In this document: positions 13,514 through 23,400 of the stretch, in pieces
Numbering within the stretch: position 1 is the stretch's first letter
Layout: every line of letters starts with the position of its first letter
Assembly (NCBI RefSeq): GCF_037392515.1
Contig: NC_090283.1
Location: forward strand, 38,084,249 to 38,148,248
Direction: 5' to 3'
From: Haliotis asinina
Lineage: Eukaryota > Mollusca > Gastropoda > Lepetellida > Haliotidae
DNA length: 64,000 nucleotides
The notes under the pieces: generated by a model
What the model saw: the letters and a program-made list of their open reading frames with translations, nothing else
Databases searched by the model: none
Told to the model about the DNA's origin: nothing
Made by a program: the position numbers and the translations under genes

Positions 13514-14316
13514 TTATTTGTACAAAACTGGAAAGGTGTTTTAGAACGCTTTGTGACAGTTTTACGCTTTATTTTTGAGGGCAGTGTGACAGTGTCAGTT
13601 AACATTTTGTTAATGTCCATTCCATTCTCCACATGCAATAAGATATCTGAATTAATTATTAATGTAAACAAAAATGTCTCAAAGTAGATATTTTAAAAGG
13701 ACAGCTGATGTTAACACCTGTTCTCGCGATACTTTTGCGTTCTTGAACATGTTTTGGGAGGGAAGGAAGCGGTGTATCATTTATTCTTTCACATGTAATT
13801 CTTTCTTTTATTCTTTTTCTTTATTTATTTCATTCATTCAAATAATTTTTGCTCTTAATTCTTACTATGATTCATTCATTCATTGTAAAATTCCGATGGA
13901 TACGACAACCTGGTTGAAGTTCTGTTAACCACAACTGAAGTTGCACTGGGAATGAGCCAAGTCACTGTGTGCGTTGGGGCATGACGAGGCACACGTTGAT
14001 TAGTACAAATGGTAAAGAAAGCAAGCAAGTGACCTATCCCTGTTGTAGAGTATCCCTGCTTAACTATCAATTCTGCATGCGGGTGGGGCAGCAGAGGTCA
14101 TGAACCAGATATCCTCTGGGTACTCACAGGAAAAAAAAAAACAACGAAAGTAACAACCAGTCCACGGAAATTGCTCATTAATAGTGCCCCTTTAATATGT
14201 TCAAAATATACACAATACAATTGATGTGACATGATAAATGTGCCTATTTGTTTTGTGTGTTGCTTTGTTTTGTTTTTTTCTTTTATTATTTTTTTGTTAT
14301 GTTGGCCGGGTGTTAG

Positions 14317-14367
14317 TGGTTGTTGTTGTTGTTGTTGTTATCGTTGTTGTTGTTGTTGTTGTTGTTT
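14317..14367 (+). repeat. GTT microsatellite
   Basis: An imperfect (GTT)n run interrupted once by ATC. It lies upstream of RHBDD1 and I see no other function. Confidence 0.9.
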
Positions 14368-14929
14368 AACGTGGGTGGGTGTGTGTCGTTTCCACGTACA
14401 TTTGTTGTGTTGAATACAGATTTTTGTGTGAATGTTTCACTATTGGTGACAGCAGTTTCACTTGTTCTCTGACGTTTTATCATCTTGGGATGCCGTTTTC
14501 ACTTAGTCCCATTTAGTGAACAAGCCGTTTTTACATTCTACAGTGGTCAGATAACACTGACACAAAACAAATATTTGGTCAACTGGTTTCTTACCGAGCA
14601 GAATGTATGATGACACTAAGCTGTCATAGAATCGATCGCAAAAAGAAAGACGCAACGGAACATGTCTTCTGGGTCCTTGTTCTCTTGGTAACATACAAAC
14701 CAAACATACCCGGATTCGGAAACCGGATCTGTGAAAGAATTATTTTCAAACTTACAAAGGAAATACTTAAATCATTACTTGTCTGTTAATTTAATAAGAT
14801 ATGTAAACTGTGCCGAAACGAATTTGTAAACAACAATTGTACTGTATATTTGAACGAATGCTGAATATTGTTACAGTGAAATATTTTTCCGGATTATATA
14901 TGTACCGGATGTTATGATTCAGACTGTAC

Positions 14930-15526
14930 CGTGCATTGCGGAGGTAGTTAAATCCACGTGTGCAGAGATGGTTGGCGCGTGAGTGTGTTACTAGCTTTGA
15001 AACAAGTGACGACTATTGCATCTGTAGATTGTTTGTTCTGTAAGCCATTTTGCGTTGTTCGTTGGATACTGACAACTTTGAGAGAGTTCTGTCAACGTAG
15101 TTTCAGAGTGTTCCAGCTGGTGAGAAATATTCATTGAGAAACATTTGATATGATAATTTAGCCAAACGTCAGTGTGTTGTTTCTAATTTCATAGATTCAC
15201 AGTAAAAGTTCCGCCGTACCCCAAAAGCCAAAATTACAAACTGACATACGTAACTCGCCCTAACTATACATTCTATAAAGAAGAACAGGTATAAATAAAC
15301 GGCCCCAAATATCAAAACGTGAATATTACGTGTTGGAATATTACGCCCGGGATGGTTTAAATATTCTATGTAAAAAGAAGGGGGTACGGGCGGAACTCTT
15401 TCCAGATTCCCATTGAAATGTGCTTGATTACTTCTATTTCCAGGTTTTGAAACTGGTGATGCCATTTTGACTAGAAGATACTGGTAGAGAAAAGAATTGA
15501 CCACAAGTTAGAGCAACTTTTCCAGG
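14930..15526 (+). promoter_or_regulatory. Likely RHBDD1 promoter and 5' UTR with intron
   Basis: There is no TATA box. Around 14940-15119 lies a more GC-balanced stretch ending in GTTCCAGCTG followed by GTGAGAAAT, a good donor at 15120. The matching acceptor is CAACTTTTCCAG, directly before GATG at the start codon. This suggests an untranslated first exon ending at 15119 and an intron 15120-15523. The transcription start is inferred and unsupported by a motif. Confidence 0.4.
15169..15465 (-). CDS. Possible small antisense membrane protein (doubtful)
   Basis: An open frame of 98 codons begins MASPVSKPGNRSNQ in a strong start context (AAAATGG). It contains a hydrophobic stretch, HVLIFGAVYLYLFFFIECIV, that would make one membrane segment. 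It lies wholly within the proposed 5' UTR intron of RHBDD1 on the other strand. I recognise no family and see no clear splice sites. It may be chance. An upstream ATG in the same frame lies at 15504. Confidence 0.15.
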   Translation of the reverse strand: MASPVSKPGNRSNQAHFNGNLERVPPVPPSFYIEYLNHPGRNIPTRNIHVLIFGAVYLYLFFFIECIVRASYVCQFVILAFGVRRNFYCESMKLETTH

Positions 15527-18500
15527 ATGTATAACCGCAATCGTCGGGGTGGACTTGGAGTCCTGCTGCTAGCTGGACAGATCATGAATGTTGGGGTTCA
15601 CAGAATCCCCCCTGTCACTCTCGCCCTCATAGCTGCACAGACTGCCATATTCCTCAACTTTGTTCCTCAGTACTTTCCTTCGGCTACAGCAGTGTGCATG
15701 AGCACGTACTTGGTGTATTATCACAAGCAGTGGAAAAGGTTGATTCTGGGGACATTTTTCCATGCTGATGACATGCACCTGTATTTCAATATGTCCTCCC
15801 TGCTGATGAAGGGGTTGACGCTGGAGAAACGGTTTGGTAGTGTCTACTTCGCCTACCTGGTGGCAGTGTTTACAGGGTTAACGAGTCTCACCTATGTAGG
15901 ATTAAATATGTTTCTGGAGAATGCCATGGAGGACCACACCTATTCTACCTCATGTGCGGTTGGATTCTCAGGTAATAAAGTATCAATAAGACAATTCATG
16001 CTCTCACCACCGATGACTGAACATTACTGGAGAGTAGAGTGCACAATATTTTTGGAAGGACCTGTAAACATGTGTTGATTTTATTACAGCTCTTGTGGTA
16101 AAACTAAAAGCATCTTGAAGAGTTTAGTTGTATTCCCAGGGCCCATTAAACTTCTAAGTAATAATCATGTGATTAGTCCACTGTGTACAGTGTGCTGTGT
16201 AGTTGGTACTTGTGTTGCAGGTGTTCTGTTTGCCCTGAAGGTGCTGACTACCCACTACACCCCACCTGGTCTCCACTATGCCCTGGGCTTCATCCCTGTG
16301 CCCTCCCGCTTCATCTACTGGGCAGAGCTGGTGCTCATCCAGATGGTCACACCTAATGCCTCCTTCACTGGTAATACAGCTACATTCATGCTTTATGGGA
16401 TAAAGGGGAGGAGAACCTAGCCAGAACAGATCACTGTAGCAATGGCAGTCGTCAAAGTAATAGAGTCTTTTGTCAGACAGAATTGTAGTCCTGAACTTGA
16501 TGCAAAGAACCTGATACTCAAATAAAAGCATTAGAAAGACATTTCATTACAAGGCAATAACCATTCTCTTTATCTCAGGGGCGGTGGGGTCGTCTAGTGG
16601 TTAAAGCGTTCGCTTGTCATGCCGAAGACCCAGGTTCGATTTCCCACATGGGTACAATGTGTGAGGCCCATTTTCTGTTGTCCCCCACTGTGATATCGCT
16701 GGAATATTGCTAAAAGCGGAGTAAAACCAAACTCACTCACTCACTTTCGATATCTCCAGTGTGCCCTGAGTTGATGCATCTGTGGCTTGGCCAGATTTTA
16801 TTAATTTTTATTACCTATGATGTCACATAACTTGGGCAGGTAACCTGCTGTTACAACTGAGCTTGCCAGTGTAACAAATTATCAGGTTGGACACTTTAAA
16901 AAACATATATGCAAGAACTCTCTTTCAGAGCTCATCTGCTCATCATTGCAAACTTTAATCAGTTAGATAATTTAATTGGCACGTTCAACTTCCCAGCATT
17001 GGGACAAAAAGCTAGCCAAGGGAGGTAATAAAATCATCAGGCTGAACCGTAGCTGCATTCACTAATTCAGGGTATAGTAGAGATTTATCAGAACATAAAC
17101 CCTGGAGATATACCTGGGAGATATCAAGGATGTATTGGGAACTAGATCATCCCATAAATAATCTGGTCACTTTTGGCAGGTTGTGTTTGGGTTTCTGACC
17201 ATGCATGCAAGCAGAATTTTAATTGGATTTCTGAGATGAAAGAAAACTATACAAAAACATAACAGTGATTCAGTTAAAGGTGTTTGATGGTCATTTTTTG
17301 TAGCCTGCAGTCTTCATTCTGTACAATTGTTACCCAGGTGTTCATTCTGTACAAGTGTTACCCTGAAGTGTTCATTATGTACAAGTGTCACCCTGAAGTG
17401 TTCATTATGTACAACTGTCACCCTGAAGTGTTCATTCTGTACAAGTGTCACCCTGAAGTGTTCATTATGTACAAGTGTCACCCTGAAGTGTTCATTATGT
17501 ACAAATGTCACCCTGAAGTGTTCATTATGTACAAGTGTTACTCTGAAGTGTTCATTATGTATAAGTGTACCAAACAGAGACCTCATTCATTTACATGTAG
17601 ACAGATAGGTATTTTTTTGTCAGTCGTTAACTCAGGAAAAGTTGACAGCTCTTCAGACGTCCTTCATAGAATGATCTTACAGTCAGTAAGTACAGATGTT
17701 TTTGTACATGTTGGTTATGTACAGTGTATGCAATTTCTGTTTATTTCTTCCACAGGTCAACTTGCAGGTATCATGGTGGGGCTGCAGTAATTACATATGT
17801 TTTTGTACATGTTGGTTATGTACAGTGTCTGCAATTTCTGTTCATTTCTTCCACAGGTCATCTTGCAGGTATCGTGGTGGGGCTGCTGTACATCAAAGGA
17901 CCCCTCAAGACAATCATGGATGGCTTTGTTCCCCCCGGTAGGAGGTCTTTGACTTCACTGCACCAAGGACTGACTGTCAGTTGTCGCACTCCACAGTAAA
18001 CATTTACAGCTAATACTGCTTTCTGTGATGCCTCAAGTCTGTGCTCAGAGGAAAAAGTGCCTGCCTGTATCACCTTGTTTCCAAACTTCCCTGTGGTTTT
18101 GTATCCTGATCCTCTATTTCAAGATTGTGTATTTATTATGATATGAATATGGCTTCTTATTTCAAATGTTTGTGAGTAGCCTCAACCTGTCACTGCAGGT
18201 CCATCCTATACATACACTGCCAGGAGCAGCGGGTATCGATCAGCAGGATACACAACAGGAAGGTCATGGTCGTCTCCACAGCGACAGTATGGTCAGCCCA
18301 GTTACCCTGACCACTCTGCGTACACAGGGGGGATGAGTGAAGAGGAACAATATGCACGAGCTCGAGAGGAGAGCTTGCGACCACAGCACACAACTGGTCA
18401 GTCCAACAGTAAGGCATCCAACTTTGTATCTTGTCTGAAGCACAAACTGATTCAAGCACAAAATACATGATAAACTAGGCACAAGCTCATACTGTGTTGT

Positions 18501-18838
18501 CCAGTTTTCCTGAGACTTAACCAACACACAGAAGCTGTATATATTACCTTTTAATGGGATAACATGGATGGGATAACTCTTGCCATCTAGTGTCTGAAAC
18601 AGGATTCTTTTAGCTTATAATAAGGCTCATAATTTATCTACTGCGTTTCAAGTTCTATTCATGTCATTGCTTACTTATTATTGTATATATTATAACAGCT
18701 AATAGGGCATCATGTTTCAAGAGACGTATATACATATTCTTCCTAAAATGTTACATTGCCCTCCACATTTCAGGATTGTACCCAGACTTGGATGAACTGA
18801 GAAGCAGACGGAGTGAGCACTACAACCAGTACAGGTGA
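15527..18838 (+). CDS. RHBDD1: Rhomboid domain-containing protein 1 (ER rhomboid protease RHBDL4)
   Basis: Five exons: 15527-15971, 16221-16370, 17857-17937, 18199-18408 and 18774-18838, all phase-1 junctions, 316 residues (the human protein is about 315). RHBDD1 is an intramembrane serine protease of the ER that cuts unstable membrane proteins for VCP-linked degradation. The catalytic pair is Ser148 in AVGFSG, split by the exon 1/2 junction, and His200 in TGHLAG at the start of exon 3. Polytopic membrane sequence runs from about residue 10 to 215, and HADDMHLYFNMSS matches the family. Exon 4 has a ubiquitin-interacting-type motif, SEEEQYARAREES, and the C-terminus ELRSRRSEHYNQYR resembles the VCP-binding motif. 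Exon 4 has a second in-phase donor 12 bases earlier (18396). A decoy copy of the exon 3 acceptor lies 101 bases upstream. Confidence 0.93.
16578..16744 (+). mobile_element. tRNA-headed SINE in RHBDD1 intron 2
   Basis: The head has a tRNA-like A box (GTCTAGTGGTTAAAGC) and B box (GGTTCGATTTC), the internal RNA polymerase III promoter. It is followed by TGGAATATTGCTAAAAGCGG and the CACTCACTCAC tail. Copies on the other strand, or fragments, lie near 47265, 57064 and 63545. It is well preserved, suggesting a fairly recent insertion. Confidence 0.9.
17307..17575 (+). repeat. 30-bp minisatellite in RHBDD1 intron 2
   Basis: About eight and a half units of TGTTCATTATGTACAAGTGT then CACCCTGAAG. Because 30 is a multiple of three, all frames repeat and several stay open on both strands, so the open frames here are artefacts. 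It lies about 280 bases before exon 3. Confidence 0.95.
17698..17890 (+). repeat. 101-bp duplication of the RHBDD1 exon 3 acceptor
   Basis: Two copies of a 101-bp unit hold the end of intron 2, the acceptor TTTCTTCCACAG and the first 32-34 bases of exon 3. The downstream copy (acceptor at 17856) leads into the real exon. The upstream copy (acceptor at 17755) would give GQLAGIMVGLQ and then a stop, and has Gln in place of the catalytic His. The copies differ at only a few positions, so the duplication is young. Confidence 0.9.
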
Positions 18839-19379
18839 CCCAGTCATCAGCACGTGCTTGTCATGCGTGTTCCACTCTCAGGGTTGGTGCAGTGGTGTTG
18901 CCTAGCTACAGTGTACACATCAACATCACTGGTGATCTAGGACACATGTAATCTGGAGTTAATGTCTGTGATACTCTTCCTCTGGGTTTAGAGTCCAAAT
19001 CTTGATGTGTGTTATAGTCCATTATATTAACGTGATTGGACATTTTATGAAACCATCTCATCATTTGAAACTTCTTCCACCCCATGCTTATTTCATTGTT
19101 ATTCATTTACATGCCTTCTGTCAGTAGCCATTGGCTGCACATTTGTTACTGCTTACGACATGATGTAATCAATGATGCATGTGAAAATGGCAAGTTTAAT
19201 TTTTAATGTTTATATAAAATAATATCAGTGTGAACCATTTACAGTGACCCTTTTCCCAAATCATCCATGGAACATTTGCATAGGATAGATGTTATAGTTT
19301 AATTTATGAGATTTCTGAAAACATGTAAATTTGACATGACACGAAGCTAAAACTGGATGGTATGCTACTGTAGTTTGTA

Positions 19380-19385
19380 AATAAA
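19380..19385 (+). terminator. Poly(A) signal, RHBDD1
   Basis: Canonical AATAAA about 540 bases after the RHBDD1 stop. The actual use is inferred. Confidence 0.45.
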
Positions 19386-19637
19386 ATGTTCTCCCATGTT
19401 TTTTGCTGACATTATTGATAATCATTCTGAAAAGGCTTGTGTTTGGAGTCATATGATGAGAATGGTACTGATTGGTATATTAATGTATCTCCTGGCAGTT
19501 ATATTAGAAGAAAAAAATGAATGTCACCTTCTGAAAGAACCAACAAGGCTTCACATATTATCTCCATCATTTAGATATTACATAACACATACAACCATAC
19601 AAATACAATACAAACAGTACTCTACTTTTTGTTCTGA

Positions 19638-19643
19638 TTTATT
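19638..19643 (-). terminator. Poly(A) signal, COG3
   Basis: The minus strand reads AATAAA about 770 bases past the COG3 stop. Shorter 3' UTRs are possible. Confidence 0.4.
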
Positions 19644-20412
19644 TGTTTTACCCCATATATACATAACAAGTATAAAAATATGATTTAAAATAGCTCTTGA
19701 AAACAAAAATACACAATAACAATAGATAGTGTTGAAACGCTCCACAGACGCCAAGACAGAAGTTTGACATAGTGGAGATGACAGATTATCATGGACCAAG
19801 GTCTCCTGTGCAAGTGGGTCTTGGTAAAGTGATTCAACTGTTGATGTAGGTGAAGGCAGCTTCTCCTGACCAGATATTCCCTACTCCAGTTACCTCTGCT
19901 ACCAGAGGCACCACTGACAGCATGTTGCAATAATGATCTTGCAGAGACCATGGATTCTCACATCCATCAGAAGCACCTCTAAATGGATAAACACATGAGT
20001 CCTAATATTGAAGAAACAAATATGAACCTCCCACACACATGATCACACTAATGTGTAACATATAAAATAAATATATCACTTGTAATACCACATAAACTAA
20101 GCTTCCCAAGGCAACAGTATCTCTGCTGAAACAGTACTGATACAACAATCTGCTGCTGCTGCTGATGCCTCACAAGCAGCAAGCTCTGCCTATTTCGCCA
20201 GCTGTCTGTCAGGGCGGCCTATCCTGACGCCTCTCACAGGTTACATTAATGACTGAACATACTGATGGTTAACATACTTGTGATGTTCACAGTTCTTCTG
20301 TTAGTGGAGAAATCTCCCCATGATCACAGTTTCTTTCATCAAATCTGTCTTGGTGAATCCTCATTTACACACTACCCCTGAATTAGGTCCAATGTTTCTG
20401 ATCCCCTTTGCA

Positions 20413-23400
20413 TCACTTTGCACCTGTTGAAAGCAGCAAATTCACCTGGAAACACAATAACCATCCATGATGTATAAAATACATACTGATGATGAACGTG
20501 ATTAGCATAATAACGTACAAACTGTTTTTGATTTGCAAAAAAAAAAGTCAGGACCCTTGGAGCATGATAAAGTGTGATCTGTACATCCAATTCAGTTGTG
20601 CTTTACTACATTGTCCTCGTCTGTGCTGTACTAGGACAATGATCTGTATGTCAAACTCGCCTGTGCTGCATGAGGACAATGATCTGTATGTCCAGCTCAC
20701 CTGTTGTACACTGGGACGGGCAATGATCTGTTTGTCCAACTCACCTGTTCTGCACTGGGACAGGCAATGATCTGTGTGTCCAACTCACCTGTTCTGCACT
20801 GGGACAGGCAATGATCTGTATGTCCTCCTCAGTATAGTGGTCTGTGAGGAGCTGGGTGAGCTGCTGGAAGTTCTGTTGTACGTTCACCTGAAATATGGAC
20901 AATGAACTTTGTGTCCAAATAACTGCCAGCTACAAATTCTTCATCTTGGTAGTGCACCTATCAAACCAATCCTGAAACGCTTGACAATATTTCGATCAAG
21001 TGAATTGATACAAAAGCTGCCTATATTTCTTCTGAATCTCAAAAGAGAACACCATAATTTTCATTTGAAAGGGATTGAAAGCAAGGAAGTAATAATAGTA
21101 TCTTTGTTGGGCTGCATAACATTAAACAACAGTGCGTTACAGCAAGCTGACATACTTGACCAGCTAGTGTTACCTTAATGGGCCTAAACAAGATGGACTC
21201 CGTGTCCTTGTTGGCCAGATACAGAGACATGCTGCGATGGACAGAGGGTAGTTTGGTCTTCACATTCTTGTACGTCTCTGCCACAACATCATGGACCTTT
21301 TCTGGGGTAGCAAAAGGCTGCTGCCTCAGTTTCACATTCTGTCCGACCTGTTCTTGCTTCATCTGCACAATAACCTCGGCCTGCAACACAGCAAGTTGTA
21401 ATGAAGTATCTGCAGGAGACTGCAGAACACTGCAAGCTGCAATTGATGGTTTTAAACACCTACAGGACATTGCGGACCACTGCAAACTGTAATTGATGGC
21501 TTCAAACACCTACAGGACATTGCAGAATACTACAAGCTGTAATTGATGGCTTCAAACAAATACAGGACATTGCGGACAGCTGCAAGCTGTGATTGACGGC
21601 TTCAAACACCTGCAGGACATTGCCGAACACTGCAAGCTGCAATTGATGTCTTCAAACACCTACAGAACTTTGCAGAACACTGCAAGCTGTGATTGACAGT
21701 TTCAAACACCTACAGCACTTTGCAGAAGACTGCAATCTGTGATTGATGGCTTCAGACAAATACAGGACATTGCAGAAGACTGCAAGCTGAGACTGATGGC
21801 TTGAAACACCCACACGACATTGCAGAAGACTGCAAGCTGTGATTGACAGCTTCAAACACCCACAGGACATATAGGAATAGTGGTAAAATGACACCAAAAC
21901 TCTGTACTTAGTTAAAAAGCCAGTCCGATTTGTGTTCTGTGGTGGCGGGTGTTGTGGTATATGTTACTGAAACTGTTTCTGTTTATGATGTGCAAAATTA
22001 CAGGAAACACAGATATCACAGACTAATATTAGTGCAGTTATCCTGATTACTGAAGGGTCATCATCACAAAATCATAGTAATCGCGACAAGATAAAACATT
22101 GACAGATGGTCTCACCCTAGACAGGAATGTCTGAAGAGGTCCTGTGAATATCTCCGAGACATGATGGATGAAATCTTCGCATGTTTTCTTTAGATGCTGG
22201 TCCACATCACGCTTTGAGTCCACAAAGTACTCCGTAACCTGGGGTGTACCCTAAACCAATAGAAAAGCATCATGAAAATTTGTAATTAATTCACCAAACT
22301 CATCTACAGAAGAACATTCACTGAGAAAAAAAGAATTCAGAGCTGTTGTAGCTGTTTCTGTTGTTGATGAGTGTTTGCTGACAATATCTTTTGGGTGTAT
22401 AAAACAGCTTATCACATGATGCTAACTGCTACTTTCACTAAGACTAAAAATACTGTCTCCACTGAAGAACTATGTGACGTGTGTGTTACACATGACTCTG
22501 ATAAGTCAATGTTTTCTGAATCTGACAAATTCCTATTCCACTCCCATTAAATTCAACATACACTCTCTGTATGAGAACATCCTACATATGCCGTATTAGG
22601 GACATGTCATGGAACTTGGCAGACTTCTGTGAATATGATCTGAAACCTTGATTCTTCTGTAAACAAGGTGTAACACCACTGCCACACAACTTATTACCAG
22701 TGTTTGCAGCCGATGGTAAGGTGATAGGGTCACACTCTTCACAACAGACAGATAAATCTTCCTCCTTGTCATTGTACACAAATCTACTACTGACAGGAAG
22801 GAACCCTTTCCTGTCCCCACAATTTACAATTTTCTCACTTCACAGAAATTATGTCTTTGATTCATTCTTAAGATTGTGCTGAGTGCAACTGTATCAGTGA
22901 TTGTGGGTTCAATATTTTAGCTTCCATGAGCATAAGCATCAACTGCTCTGCATACATTAAGTAATAGCATAAAACACAGTGAGGTAATTCACAGTGTCAG
23001 TCGTTGATCACTGCTTAAAGAAATATGTTTTCACTGTTTAAAGAAACATGTTTTCACTCTTTGTAAGACCTATATATCATGCTTATGTACTAAGGAAAGT
23101 CCCCTTGAAGCTGAAGAACTCACACTGAGAACAAATTGTAGCAAGGCGTTGTTACTGTTGAGAGCAAACAGTTGTCCTTTCTTCTGTATGAGGCTGTAGG
23201 CTGCATCTGTAACACACGCACCAGTTATACAGAGGGGTACTACAACTGGTTCTAGAACCACAACTGCTTGTACTTGAACCACTTGTTCTGAGATCTGCAT
23301 CAGTCTCTTTGAAGGGCAAGTTACATTTGAATTTGTAGGATAATTGCATGATTCAATATTTTAAGTCTGTGACTTGAGCCACTAGTCAGAAGAGTCAAGT

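Larger units (their letters stand above)
9794..14929. other. Intergenic region between divergent genes
   Basis: No gene is supported. The left part should contain the promoter and any 5' UTR of the ankyrin/SOCS gene and the right part the upstream region of RHBDD1. It holds a three-copy duplication, a SINE and a GTT microsatellite, listed separately. TTAA followed by AGGGGCACT at 10743 faces an inverted copy at 14183-14195, possibly the ends of a transposon with TTAA targets, though the shared inverted sequence is very short. Open frames of 60-108 codons in this region show no family resemblance. Confidence 0.5.
18839..20412. other. Convergent 3' UTRs of RHBDD1 and COG3
   Basis: The RHBDD1 3' UTR runs right from 18839, with AATAAA at 19380-19385. 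The COG3 3' UTR runs left from 20412, with minus-strand AATAAA at 19638-19643. The two ends would lie about 200-250 bases apart. A CTG-rich piece lies near 20150. I see no further gene here. Confidence 0.55.

Noticed and set aside
17284-17790. A 168-codon frame with repeated YKCHPEVFIM
   Set aside because: It arises from the 30-bp minisatellite, whose length is a multiple of three. The real RHBDD1 exon 3 is in another place and phase.
21039-21509. 156-codon minus-strand frame taken whole as a gene
   Set aside because: Only 21380-21174 is coding (COG3 exon 18). The rest reads through the donor on one side and the 51-bp array on the other.
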